From an uncultured Treponema sp. (GTDB lineage Bacteria > Spirochaetota > Spirochaetia > Treponematales > Treponemataceae): a DNA stretch of 43,004 bases. The stretch is from positions 1-43,004 of the forward strand of contig CAKZZO010000040.1 of the NCBI GenBank assembly GCA_937885175.1, in the 5' to 3' direction. The notes below the pieces were generated by a model. It saw only the letters and a list, made by a program, of their open reading frames with translations. It was not told the DNA's origin and did not search any database. This document shows, piece after piece, positions 25,170 to 33,068 of this stretch. The position numbers and the translations under genes are program-made. How positions within the stretch are numbered: the stretch's first letter is position 1; every line of letters starts with the position of its first letter.

Positions 25170-26191
25170 AAAAAATCGCTTGGGTATTGACAGTACTTTT
25201 CCTCTCGCTGACTGTATTTGCGCAGAACACCGAAAACCTTATTGCATCCGCAGAAAAAACTGGCGCACAAGTATATTGGGATTCGCTGTCAGGCGCCGGT
25301 CTTCTGGAAAAAAACGGACATCAGATTTCATTCCGCGCCGGTGATAATGTTGTCCTGCATGATTACAAGACCCTTGCCCTTACGGATGCACCTGAACTCA
25401 AAGACGGAGTTCTGTATGTAAGCAAGGCTTTTCTCTCGAATGCCGAAAAACTCTTCAAAATTGAAAACAATGAGAGCGGCTATAAAATCGGCGCGGTGCT
25501 CATTGATGCTGGACACGGCGGAAAAGACCCCGGTGCCATGGATACCCATACCATAAAGGGCAAGAAAGTCACCGTCAAGGAAAAAGACGTTAATCTTGCC
25601 GTGGCAAAAATGCTTTGTGCCCGCCTCAAATCGGCCTATCCCGACAAGAAAATCCTTATGACCCGTGAGTCAGACGTATTCCTTTCCCTTGCCCAGCGCA
25701 CGGAAATCGCCAATTCGGTCAAATTAAAAGACGGAGAGGCAATCCTCTATATTTCGATTCATGTTAATTCTTCGCTGGACAAAAAGGCATCGGGCTATGA
25801 AGTCTGGTATCTTTCTCCCGGCTACAGCCGCACGGTTCTGGACAAAAATGCCACCGATGACAAGAACCTTTTCAATGTCATGAACATTATGATGGAAGAA
25901 GAGTATCTTACTGAAAGCATTCTCATTGCAAAATTCATCATGGACGGCCTGCAGACTCAGGTAGGGAATCTTGCGACTCCCCGTGGCATTAAGGCTGAGG
26001 AATGGTTTGTCATCCGCAATTCAAAAATGCCTGCCGTTCTTGTGGAACTGGGTTTCCTTTCCAATCAAAAGGAGGCGGCTCTTTTGGTGGACAACTCCTA
26101 CTTGCAGAAACTTTCCCTGGGCATATATAATGGTCTTGCCGCTTTTATCACGCATTTTGAACGATCCAGGGGCTTTACGGGTACAAAATGA
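25166..26191 (+). CDS. N-acetylmuramoyl-L-alanine amidase (Amidase_3)
   Basis: The 341-residue protein starts at the ATGA overlap (25166) and has a signal peptide ending TVFA/QNTE. A ~90-residue N-terminal domain precedes the catalytic domain: VLIDAGHGGKDPGAM (zinc His), VKEKDVNLAVAKML (zinc Glu), ISIHVNSS (zinc His) and VLVELGFLSNQKEA (catalytic Glu). The enzyme cuts the amide between MurNAc and the stem peptide in the periplasm. In spirochaetes it may act where the flagella pass through peptidoglycan. From memory, T. pallidum TP0247 is the equivalent and also precedes flaA. Confidence 0.93.
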   Translation: MKKIAWVLTVLFLSLTVFAQNTENLIASAEKTGAQVYWDSLSGAGLLEKNGHQISFRAGDNVVLHDYKTLALTDAPELKDGVLYVSKAFLSNAEKLFKIENNESGYKIGAVLIDAGHGGKDPGAMDTHTIKGKKVTVKEKDVNLAVAKMLCARLKSAYPDKKILMTRESDVFLSLAQRTEIANSVKLKDGEAILYISIHVNSSLDKKASGYEVWYLSPGYSRTVLDKNATDDKNLFNVMNIMMEEEYLTESILIAKFIMDGLQTQVGNLATPRGIKAEEWFVIRNSKMPAVLVELGFLSNQKEAALLVDNSYLQKLSLGIYNGLAAFITHFERSRGFTGTK

Positions 26192-26634
26192 AAAAAATCA
26201 CCTTTTATCACATTGTCGCCATGCTTGTTCTCGCCGTATTCTGCTTTTCAGCAGTGCGGTATGTAATTGCAGGCTCTCAGCGCAGGACATTCAGGTTTCC
26301 GATTATCGGTTCAGAGGAAATCGCCTGTGAGGTTCGCTATCTTCCCCGTAATCCAGTGCAGGGAACGCTCAGTATGTATGTGGATGAACTCTTGCTTGGT
26401 CCGCAGACACAGCGGGCACGACCTGTTTTTTCAAACGGAACAAAAAACATTTTTTGCTTTCAGCGGGGCAAAGTCCTGTATGTCGGCCTTTCAAAGGAAG
26501 TGCTGTATGAGGAGCCAGAGGCCGCAAGGATAAAAGAGGGAATTGCTCTTTTTCGTGAAAACATCCGCCGCAACTTTCGGGGGGTAAAGGAAATAGCACT
26601 TTTTATCGACGGAAAATATGTCGAAGAAATGTAA
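26188..26634 (+). CDS. GerMN-domain protein, membrane-anchored
   Basis: The 148-residue protein overlaps the amidase stop by ATGA. An N-terminal helix (YHIVAMLVLAVFCFSAVRYV) exports or anchors it. The rest is a GerMN domain: LSMYVDELLLGPQTQRARPV, then FSNGTK and LYVGLSKEVLYEE, ending IALFIDGKYV. GerMN proteins are often linked to cell-wall enzymes and sporulation or germination proteins. Pairing with an amidase supports a peptidoglycan role. It is the last gene of the operon; a flaA promoter follows. Confidence 0.8.
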   Translation: MKKITFYHIVAMLVLAVFCFSAVRYVIAGSQRRTFRFPIIGSEEIACEVRYLPRNPVQGTLSMYVDELLLGPQTQRARPVFSNGTKNIFCFQRGKVLYVGLSKEVLYEEPEAARIKEGIALFRENIRRNFRGVKEIALFIDGKYVEEM

Positions 26635-26652
26635 AAAAATAGCGGAAAAACA

Positions 26653-26681
26653 TTGACAAAAAGCCTGTGATATTAGATACT
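26653..26681 (+). promoter_or_regulatory. flaA promoter
   Basis: TTGACA (26653-26658), 17 bp, GATACT (26676-26681). A leader of about 45 nt follows, with AAGGAG at 26721-26726 before the ATG at 26733. The -35 matches sigma70-type, not sigma28, consensus. Confidence 0.7.
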
Positions 26682-26732
26682 GATAATACGTATAACAAGG
26701 CTACATCAATAGTATAAAAGAAGGAGCTTCGA

Positions 26733-27848
26733 ATGAAGAAAACTTTGGTTTTATCAGCTGCAATTATGATGCTGTTCGGTGCATCTGTATTTGCAAAAGA
26801 ATCAACCCTTATCGACTTCACCATGTTGGACGGCGACCTTGAAATTCAGGTGCCTGACAGCGAGCAGCCGATTAAGGAAAACAAACGTACCGTTATGGAT
26901 TACGGTGTTGCTGCAGGTGCTTCTTTCAATGAAGATCAGAAGAGCCTGATGAAAACTTCTCTTTACATCGAGGATTGGGAAGTCGTTCTTAACAGTTCAG
27001 CACGTAATACGGTGAGCCTCGGTCAGTCTGTTGTTAAGACTGCACTGGTAAAGGACAGCGCAAAGGTTCCGTTTGCTGGTAAGAATGTAATGGGCGTTCA
27101 CGTTATTTTCCCGTCCGGTGCTTATAACGCAAACTGCAAGATCGTTCCGCCGTTTGATATTCCGGCTTACGAGCCCCTTTCTACAGCTGATGACAATGGC
27201 GACCGTCAGGAACCCACTGATGAAGAAAAGGCTTCTGGACGTACTTTGTTTGAAGCAGACAGCGAAGATACGCCGGCATATGGTCTGGTTAAGAATGTTG
27301 GTACGCTCAAATCAATCGCTGTTACAACAATGGGTATGAACTATCCTCACGGACTCTATGTCCTGCTCAAGGATAATGACAATGTAGAGCGCCGCTATTT
27401 CATGGGCTATCTGAACTTCGACGGTTGGAAGACCCTTACATGGAACAATCCGGACTACATCACTGAAGTTCGCACTCGCGAAATCCGTGTGTACCCGATT
27501 TATCCTCGCGGACTTCCTTTTGTTAAGTTTGCTGGTTTCCAGGTTACCCGCGATGCATCACACATTGGCGATGACTACATCGGATACTTCAAGGATGTTA
27601 AAATCATCTACGATAAGGCTGAACTTTCTTCAGAACGCGACATTGCTGATGAAGATTTGTGGGGTATCGTAACTCGCCGCGAACGTGCTAAGCAGCAGAT
27701 TGAGATGAGCCGTTTCGGTAACAAGCAGGTCAACCGCTACATCGAAAAGGCTAAGATGGCTACTGAAGAATCATTCACGCCGAGCTTGGATGCTAATTCA
27801 TCTTCTAACGCTCAGCAGAATGGTGGTCAGGCAGCTGACGCAAAATAA
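26733..27848 (+). CDS. flaA: Flagellar filament outer layer (sheath) protein FlaA
   Basis: The 371-residue protein has a signal peptide (MKKTLVLSAAIMMLFGASVFA) and a mature start KESTLIDFTMLDGD. It contains the FlaA phrases NVMGVHVIFPSGAYNANCKI, SIAVTTMGMNYPHGLYVLL and FVKFAGFQVTRDASH, and a charged C-terminal tail rich in Gln, Asn and Ser. It coats the FlaB core of periplasmic flagella. The codon choice is more biased than in neighbours, in keeping with high expression. It has its own promoter and a strong terminator. Confidence 0.95.
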   Translation: MKKTLVLSAAIMMLFGASVFAKESTLIDFTMLDGDLEIQVPDSEQPIKENKRTVMDYGVAAGASFNEDQKSLMKTSLYIEDWEVVLNSSARNTVSLGQSVVKTALVKDSAKVPFAGKNVMGVHVIFPSGAYNANCKIVPPFDIPAYEPLSTADDNGDRQEPTDEEKASGRTLFEADSEDTPAYGLVKNVGTLKSIAVTTMGMNYPHGLYVLLKDNDNVERRYFMGYLNFDGWKTLTWNNPDYITEVRTREIRVYPIYPRGLPFVKFAGFQVTRDASHIGDDYIGYFKDVKIIYDKAELSSERDIADEDLWGIVTRRERAKQQIEMSRFGNKQVNRYIEKAKMATEESFTPSLDANSSSNAQQNGGQAADAK

Positions 27849-27889
27849 GTAAACTTCTGCAATGATATGGCTGGTTTCTACCGGCTGCA

Positions 27890-27920
27890 AAACCGCTTGC
27901 ATTTCGCAGGCGGTTTTTTT
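27890..27920 (+). terminator. flaA terminator
   Basis: An 11-bp stem with one G-T pair (27890-27900 with 27906-27916), 5-nt loop, and a run of seven T. Confidence 0.9.
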
Positions 27921-27922
27921 GT

Positions 27923-27951
27923 TTGCCTTATTTTCATATCAATGGTAAAAT
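27923..27951 (+). promoter_or_regulatory. Promoter of RelA-like gene, leaderless type
   Basis: TTGCCT (27923-27928), 17 bp, TAAAAT (27946-27951), 6 nt, ATG at 27958. Confidence 0.7.
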
Positions 27952-27957
27952 ACATAC

Positions 27958-29211
27958 ATGGAACAAACGAATCTGTATCCCAAAAAACAACAGATACAAG
28001 AAATCTATGATGCGTATCGCCCTGTTTTTGCTGAAATTATGGGCAGCATAGAGAGCCGTCTGAGGCTGACGATAAGCCTTTCTTCCATGCCTACATATAA
28101 ATCCCGCATTAAATCCTTTAAGAGCTATTATCGGAAAGTGCTGCGGCAGAAGGCAAGTGAAGCTGAAACTTCCAAGACTTTGGTAACGCTTACAGACATG
28201 ATGGGAATTCGTGTTATTTGTGCATTTTTGGAAGACATAAATCTTGCGGTTGAACAGATAAAGAAGAATTTTGACGTTAAGGAAGTTGAGCGCAAGGGAT
28301 CTGAACAGAATTTCAGGGAATTCGGTTATGAGTCAATTCACGTGCTTGTGGCTATTCCGGAAGATTGCCGCCCAAAAAAAACAGACTTGCCGCTTCCTGA
28401 AAATCTTGTCTGCGAAATACAAGTGCGCACGATTTTGCAGGATGCCTGGGCGGAAGTAGAGCATGAATTGATTTATAAAACGGAGTTGACCCCCTTTGAC
28501 ATGCCCCTGCGTCGGAAACTTGCCTCTATGAATGCGAGCCTCAGCCTTGCCGACATCATTTTTCAGGAAATCCGTGACTATCAGAAGAAATTGCAGGAAG
28601 CCGTTTCTGCACGGCGTGAGTCCTTTTACGAAAAAGTTGATGAATTTACGAATCAGGGAACGGCAAAGGAAAAAACTGTTAAGGATGAACCCAAGGATCT
28701 TACCCGTGTTTCGCCCTATGTACATGGCACGATAGACGATATGATTCTTGCGGCCATTGAAGCCCATAACAGGGGAGAACTGGATACTGCCCTGCAAATT
28801 TACTCGGAGATTCTGCAGTCTGAGCCTCTTCCGTCAAAGCCCGTGCTTGCCGTCATCAGAAAGCACCGTGGCATGGCGTATTTTGCCAAGGGCCTGTATG
28901 AAGAAGCGTTGGAAGACTTTAGGGAAAGTGTAAAGTATGATGAAAACGGCTTCCGCTCCTATTATTATCTTGGCATTGTCTACAGCGTTATGGATAATAA
29001 TGAGGCGGCGATAAAAGCCTTTGATAAGTCTCTGGAATTAAATGAGTATCAGTCTCATGCCCATTATCGCAGGGCGGTGGCCTATTTTAAGTTGGGGGAC
29101 GACTCAAAAGCCCTTGCTGATGTAACTGCAGCAGAACAGTTAGGTCTTGAAGATGCGGATTGCACGGCTTTGCACGAAAAAATCGTGAAAAAAATGGGAA
29201 TGGGCATGTAA
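27958..29211 (+). CDS. RelA/SpoT-domain (p)ppGpp synthetase-like protein with TPR tail
   Basis: The 417-residue protein has a RelA/SpoT nucleotidyltransferase domain in residues ~10-215: RIKSFKSYYRKVLR, TDMMGIRVICAF, FGYESIHVLVAI, CEIQVRTILQDAWAEVEHEL and IYKTE. There is no HD hydrolase, TGS or ACT domain, so it is like a small alarmone synthetase. Residues ~255-415 form three or four tetratricopeptide repeats (AKGLYEEALEDFRESVKYDE; YYYLGIVYSVMDNNEAAIKA; YRRAVAYFKLGDDSKALAD). TPRs would give protein-binding control of the synthetase. Activity is inferred from motif order only. Confidence 0.8.
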   Translation: MEQTNLYPKKQQIQEIYDAYRPVFAEIMGSIESRLRLTISLSSMPTYKSRIKSFKSYYRKVLRQKASEAETSKTLVTLTDMMGIRVICAFLEDINLAVEQIKKNFDVKEVERKGSEQNFREFGYESIHVLVAIPEDCRPKKTDLPLPENLVCEIQVRTILQDAWAEVEHELIYKTELTPFDMPLRRKLASMNASLSLADIIFQEIRDYQKKLQEAVSARRESFYEKVDEFTNQGTAKEKTVKDEPKDLTRVSPYVHGTIDDMILAAIEAHNRGELDTALQIYSEILQSEPLPSKPVLAVIRKHRGMAYFAKGLYEEALEDFRESVKYDENGFRSYYYLGIVYSVMDNNEAAIKAFDKSLELNEYQSHAHYRRAVAYFKLGDDSKALADVTAAEQLGLEDADCTALHEKIVKKMGMGM

Positions 29212-29216
29212 ATTAC

Positions 29217-29245
29217 TTGACGCGATTTATATTATTTGCTATAGT
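29217..29245 (+). promoter_or_regulatory. tRNA-Glu promoter
   Basis: TTGACG (29217-29222), 17 bp, TATAGT (29240-29245), about 24 nt before the tRNA 5' end. Confidence 0.85.
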
Positions 29246-29269
29246 ATCAACGTCACTTGGTTGACGGAT

Positions 29270-29341
29270 GTCTCCTTCGTCTAGTGGTTAGGACATCGGG
29301 TTTTCATCCCGACAACAGGCGTTCAATTCGCCTAGGAGATG
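29270..29341 (+). tRNA. tRNA-Glu (anticodon TTC)
   Basis: The 72-nt cloverleaf has acceptor GTCTCCT with AGGAGAT (one G-T end pair), D arm with GTGGTTAGGAC, anticodon stem TCGGG/CCCGA with loop TTTTCAT (anticodon TTC), and T arm GGCGTTCAATTCGCC. CCA is not encoded. The T loop reads TTCAATT in place of the usual TTCGAAT. Confidence 0.95.
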
Positions 29342-29346
29342 TAATG

Positions 29347-29379
29347 AGGCTTGTAGTCAGTTGGCTATAAGCCTTTTTT
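29347..29379 (+). terminator. Terminator after tRNA-Glu
   Basis: A 10-bp stem with one G-T pair (29347-29356 with 29364-29373), 7-nt loop, six T. It lies 8 nt before the ATG of the helicase gene, so that gene needs read-through or its own start site. Confidence 0.85.
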
Positions 29380-29386
29380 ATTGCCT

Positions 29387-31834
29387 ATGGACGCGCGGAA
29401 TAGATTTTCAGATGCAGTAAGAGAAGAAATGCAACGTCAGATTATCGGTGCGGACGGAAACGAAGTGTTTTTTTCCGGCATGATAAATGAGACGGGTCTT
29501 GTCATTTCTGTGACTGCTGCCGCCCGTGGTGATGAACATTCTGTACCCATTAATTATACCGAGGCGCAGAAAGGTTCGGTACTCATTCACAATCATCCTT
29601 CTGGAAACCTGCATCCCTCTGGTGCAGATTTGCAGATTGCCTCCAATTGCTCGGAAAGGGCACAGGGCTTTTTTATCGTAAACAATGACGTTAGCCAAGT
29701 CTATGTGGTTATGGAGCCGATAAAGCCTCAGGTCATTAAGCAGCTGGATGAAGAAGGAGCGGCACAGTATCTTTCCAGCAGCGGGCCTCTGGCAAAGTCT
29801 TCTCCAACCTATGAAGAACGCCCCGTGCAACTGGAATTGATAAAAAAAATCGCCCGCTCTTTTAATAAAAATGCAGTTGGTGTGTTTGAGGCTGGCACAG
29901 GTGTTGGAAAGTCCTTTGCCTATCTTCTTCCCTCCATGCTTTGGGCTCTGGAAAATAAAGAGCGGGTTGTGGTCAGTACGGGTACGATAAATCTTCAGCA
30001 GCAGTTGGTTGAAAAAGACATTCCCCTTGCACAAAAAATCATTGGAAACCCCCTGAAGGCTGTACTTGTAAAGGGGCGGCAGAACTATCTCTGTTTGCGC
30101 CGTCTGGATGATGCGGGTAAGGAAAGAGACCTCTTTAACGAAGAACAGGAAATGTTTGATAAAATTGCCGCCTGGGCAAAAGAGACAAAGACTGGGAGCC
30201 GCACAGACCTGGCCTTTATGCCCTCTGAAAGCGTATGGAGCCGAGTTAATTCAGAGGCTGACGCCTGCATGGGGATGCGCTGTAACTTCCGCGAAAAATG
30301 CTTCGTTATGCGCGTACGAAAAGAGGCGGCAGACGCAAATCTGCTGGTGGTCAATCATCATCTTTTATTTGCAGATATTGAATCCCGCATGAGTGGGGTA
30401 GGCTATGATGATACGGCAGTGCTTCCTCCCTATCGTCGCCTTGTGTTTGATGAAGCCCATGGCATTGAGGATGCCGCCACCAGCTTTTTTAGCGAAAACC
30501 TGCATCGTTTTAAAATCAATAAGCAGTTGAACCTTTTGTTCCGCATGAGGAAGTCCAGTATGGCGGGGTTTTTGTTTACTATTGCCGCCCTTGCTACACA
30601 GGAAGATCATACTGCTGAGGCGCAGGAAGAAATCAGCCAGATAAAGAATGTTTTTGCAGACTTGGAGGATGCCGCCACAGAAATGATGGAAAATGACTTT
30701 ACGGTGCGTCTTTTTTCGATGAATGCATCTCGCTTTGGCGGAGTCTTTTCCTGCCTCGCTAAGGTTCAGCAGCATATTGCAAAACTGACAGGACTTATGC
30801 GGGAAATGATTGAGACAATTCCTGAGGATGATTTGGACAATGCGGCGGTATGGGAGACAAAATCCGTATTGCGGCGACTGGATGATATGACGGCAATCTG
30901 CAAGAACTTCCGTGAATGGGATGAGCATGCCGATTGTGTTTACTGGATTCAGCGTCAGCGTATGAGCCCGGCGATTGCTAAAAACTACGATTCGCCCTTT
31001 TTTATCCAGCTTTTTCAAACTCCCATTGATATTGCTCCCCTTATGAATAATGGAGTTTTTGAGCCCATGGAAACGGTTGTCTGTACGTCGGCAACTCTTG
31101 GCATAGATGGAAACTTTCAATTCTGGAAGCGGCGCACAGGCGTTGGCTTTGTAGAAAAAGAACGGCTTTTAGATGGCGAGTTTCCATCTCCCTTTCCCTA
31201 TAAGACAAATCTCCTGCTTGCCATTCCCAAAGATGCTCCTTTTTCCACTGAGGAAGGTTTTCAGGCATTTGTAGAAGATGCCATTGTACGTCTCGTTCAG
31301 GCAGCAGGCGGACGAACGCTCGTGCTTTTTACAGCCTATGATTCTCTGCGTCATGCCTGTGATACAGCACGGACACGCTTACGTTTGAGCGGCATTACCA
31401 TATTAAAGCAGGGGGATGATGAACGCTTCCGTTTGCTTACCGCCTTTAAGGATGATACTTCTAGCGTTCTTTTTGCTACCGATTCATTCTGGGAGGGTGT
31501 TGATGTTCCCGGTGAGTCACTGAGCCAGGTTATCATCGTTAAATTACCCTTTGGTGTTCCCAGTGACCCTGTGTTTGCCGCCCGAAGTGAACAGATTCAA
31601 AAGCGGGGTGGAAATCCCTTTATGGAACTGAGCGTTCCTCAGGCAGTCATTAAATTCCGTCAGGGCTTTGGTCGCTTGATTCGGCGGGGAGATGACCGAG
31701 GTGCCGTTATTTGCCTTGACCGTCGCATTATGGAAAAAATGTATGGCCGGGTATTCCTCAACAGCATTCCTGACTGCAAGAAAATGTATGCGCCGCTGAA
31801 TGATATTTTGGCTGCCGTAGGTGACTTTATCTAG
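29387..31834 (+). CDS. DinG-type helicase fused to an N-terminal JAMM (RadC-like) domain
   Basis: The 815-residue protein starts at ATG 29387. Residues ~1-125 hold a JAMM metalloprotease signature: Glu 26, then HNHPSGNLHPSGAD (His 68, His 70, Asp 81, exact HxHx7Sx2D spacing) as in RadC. The remainder is an XPD/DinG superfamily 2 helicase: FEAGTGVGKSFAYLLPSML (Walker A), four Cys (YLCLRR; DACMGMRCNFREKC) for an iron-sulphur cluster, VFDEAHGIEDA (DEAH), VCTSATLG, and LFATDSFWEGVDVPGESL with a RQGFGRLIRR end motif. It would unwind damaged or structured DNA. The fusion to an intact JAMM site is unusual. No ribosome site is visible. Confidence 0.88.
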   Translation: MDARNRFSDAVREEMQRQIIGADGNEVFFSGMINETGLVISVTAAARGDEHSVPINYTEAQKGSVLIHNHPSGNLHPSGADLQIASNCSERAQGFFIVNNDVSQVYVVMEPIKPQVIKQLDEEGAAQYLSSSGPLAKSSPTYEERPVQLELIKKIARSFNKNAVGVFEAGTGVGKSFAYLLPSMLWALENKERVVVSTGTINLQQQLVEKDIPLAQKIIGNPLKAVLVKGRQNYLCLRRLDDAGKERDLFNEEQEMFDKIAAWAKETKTGSRTDLAFMPSESVWSRVNSEADACMGMRCNFREKCFVMRVRKEAADANLLVVNHHLLFADIESRMSGVGYDDTAVLPPYRRLVFDEAHGIEDAATSFFSENLHRFKINKQLNLLFRMRKSSMAGFLFTIAALATQEDHTAEAQEEISQIKNVFADLEDAATEMMENDFTVRLFSMNASRFGGVFSCLAKVQQHIAKLTGLMREMIETIPEDDLDNAAVWETKSVLRRLDDMTAICKNFREWDEHADCVYWIQRQRMSPAIAKNYDSPFFIQLFQTPIDIAPLMNNGVFEPMETVVCTSATLGIDGNFQFWKRRTGVGFVEKERLLDGEFPSPFPYKTNLLLAIPKDAPFSTEEGFQAFVEDAIVRLVQAAGGRTLVLFTAYDSLRHACDTARTRLRLSGITILKQGDDERFRLLTAFKDDTSSVLFATDSFWEGVDVPGESLSQVIIVKLPFGVPSDPVFAARSEQIQKRGGNPFMELSVPQAVIKFRQGFGRLIRRGDDRGAVICLDRRIMEKMYGRVFLNSIPDCKKMYAPLNDILAAVGDFI

Positions 31835-31869
31835 GTCTTTTTGCAGTGGCTGTAGAAGGATTTTACAAA

Positions 31870-31898
31870 TTGACATCTCCATGATTTCGGTCTAAAAT
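31870..31898 (+). promoter_or_regulatory. Promoter of plsC-like gene, leaderless type
   Basis: TTGACA (31870-31875), exactly 17 bp, TAAAAT (31893-31898), 6 nt, ATG at 31905. This is the best consensus promoter of the leaderless set. Confidence 0.85.
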
Positions 31899-31904
31899 TA
31901 ACGT

Positions 31905-32660
31905 ATGCTCAGTTTTCTTTCAAATTTCATTACCCTTTCTTGTGGTGTGCTGCTTGTAGCCGTACCCGCAGTACTTAATATATTTGCCTATCCGCTTTCA
32001 AAAAAGCTCAGCCTTCTTATTTCTCACTACATCAGGACGGAATGTTCCCGGCAGTTGTTTGCGATTTTTAAGACTTACAAGCATTTTGATTTCTTGGGCT
32101 ACACGGAAAACCTGGACAAACTTCCCCAGCAGTTCATCATTGTCTCCAATCATCAGAGTTTGCTTGACATTGCATTGTATATGAATTTTTTCCGTAAGGT
32201 TGAGATTCGCTTTGTTGCAAAAGATAATCTTGCCCGCCATGTTCCCCTTGTGTCTGAAATGCTCCGCGCGGAAGAACACTGTATGATTCCCCGCCGCGGA
32301 AAACCGTCTGTTGCCATGGAGACTATTGATACATTCGGTAAGCGGGTCATGGAGCGGGGACAGATTCCTGTGATTTTTCCTGAGGGAACGCGGAGCAAGG
32401 ACGGAAATTTGGGAACATTCTATACGGCAGGATTCCGCAGGCTCTCTGAGTCAGCACCGCTACCTGTGGCAGTCTGTGCCCTGGACGGTGGCTACCGTAT
32501 CAATAATCTTTCCACGATTTTCCAGAATCTTCACAATGGATATTATCGGGTAAAGGTAGTGGGGCTCTTTCCTGCGCCGCAAAACAAGGAAGAACAGGTT
32601 GCAATTCTGGAAAAAGGCAAGGAATTGATACAGGCACAGCTTGATGAATGGAGAAAATAA
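31905..32660 (+). CDS. plsC: 1-acyl-sn-glycerol-3-phosphate acyltransferase
   Basis: The 251-residue protein has an N-terminal membrane helix (LSCGVLLVAVPAVLNIFAY) and the PlsC motifs in order: SNHQSLLDIALYM (HxxxxD catalytic pair), a motif II region with KDNLARHVPLVSEML, FPEGTRSKDG (motif III) and PLPVAVCALDGG (motif IV). It makes phosphatidic acid from lysophosphatidic acid at the cytoplasmic membrane. It stands alone between a perfect promoter and a bidirectional terminator. Confidence 0.92.
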   Translation: MLSFLSNFITLSCGVLLVAVPAVLNIFAYPLSKKLSLLISHYIRTECSRQLFAIFKTYKHFDFLGYTENLDKLPQQFIIVSNHQSLLDIALYMNFFRKVEIRFVAKDNLARHVPLVSEMLRAEEHCMIPRRGKPSVAMETIDTFGKRVMERGQIPVIFPEGTRSKDGNLGTFYTAGFRRLSESAPLPVAVCALDGGYRINNLSTIFQNLHNGYYRVKVVGLFPAPQNKEEQVAILEKGKELIQAQLDEWRK

Positions 32661-32705
32661 AAAATCCCGTATTTCACAGTGCACTTTATGAAACACGGGA
32701 TTTTT
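32660..32705. terminator. Bidirectional terminator
   Basis: An 11-bp stem AAAAATCCCGT (32660-32670) pairs with ACGGGATTTTT (32695-32705), with an inner TTTCA/TGAAA pair. A and T runs on both sides serve the converging plsC and zinc-ribbon genes. Confidence 0.85.
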
Positions 32706-32725
32706 ATTGAAACCTGCCTGCAGGA

Positions 32726-32896
32726 TTATTTGAAATCCTTGGGGCGGCGCTCAACGCGTTTGCACTTCGGACATTCGGCGATATTGCGAAGTCTACCGTT
32801 TTCCATCAGTGTCTTCATAGCAATTTCACCACCGCAGGGGCACATAAATTTCTGTGTTGCAACGGTAGTACGAGAGTTCTTACTTGCACCAGCCAT
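32726..32896 (-). CDS. Small zinc-ribbon protein, function unknown
   Basis: The 56-residue protein starts MAGASKNSRTTVATQKFMCP, with two knuckles CPCGG and CPKCK about 23 residues apart, and ends RRPKDFK. GGAGG lies 6 nt before the ATG at 32896. It has its own promoter and a bidirectional terminator, so it is a genuine gene despite its size. The basic character and position beside rpsT suggest an RNA- or ribosome-associated protein, by inference only. It resembles no ribosomal protein that I can name. Confidence 0.85.
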   Translation of the reverse strand: MAGASKNSRTTVATQKFMCPCGGEIAMKTLMENGRLRNIAECPKCKRVERRPKDFK

Positions 32897-32935
32897 GACT
32901 AGCCTCCAAAAAAAAGATAATCGATTATTTAAACC

Positions 32936-32964
32936 AATATACTAAAATCTTGTTCGGGTGTCAA
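32936..32964 (-). promoter_or_regulatory. Promoter of the zinc-ribbon gene
   Basis: On the minus strand TTGACA (32964-32959), 17 bp, TATATT (32941-32936). A leader of about 30 nt follows. Confidence 0.85.
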
Positions 32965-33005
32965 GATAGGGAAGCGTCTTTTGGTGATAATCCTTGTCTA
33001 TTCTA

Positions 33006-33034
33006 TTGACTATCCATCTACAATTCAGTAAAAT
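33006..33034 (+). promoter_or_regulatory. rpsT promoter
   Basis: TTGACT (33006-33011), 17 bp, TAAAAT (33029-33034), giving a leader of about 25 nt. Confidence 0.85.
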
Positions 33035-33052
33035 CAAGATAAGTTTTTGTTT

Positions 33053-33068
33053 GGAGGTGTCTCCTTTG
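33053..33068 (+). promoter_or_regulatory. rpsT ribosome site in a small hairpin, with TTG start
   Basis: GGAG (33053-33056) can pair with CTCC (33061-33064) across GTGT, hiding the Shine-Dalgarno GGAGG. The start TTG is at 33066. A weak start plus a masked ribosome site suggests translational control. Confidence 0.55.

Noticed and set aside
26682..26687. GATAAT as the flaA -10
   Set aside because: It would put 23 bp between -35 and -10; GATACT at 17 bp is better.
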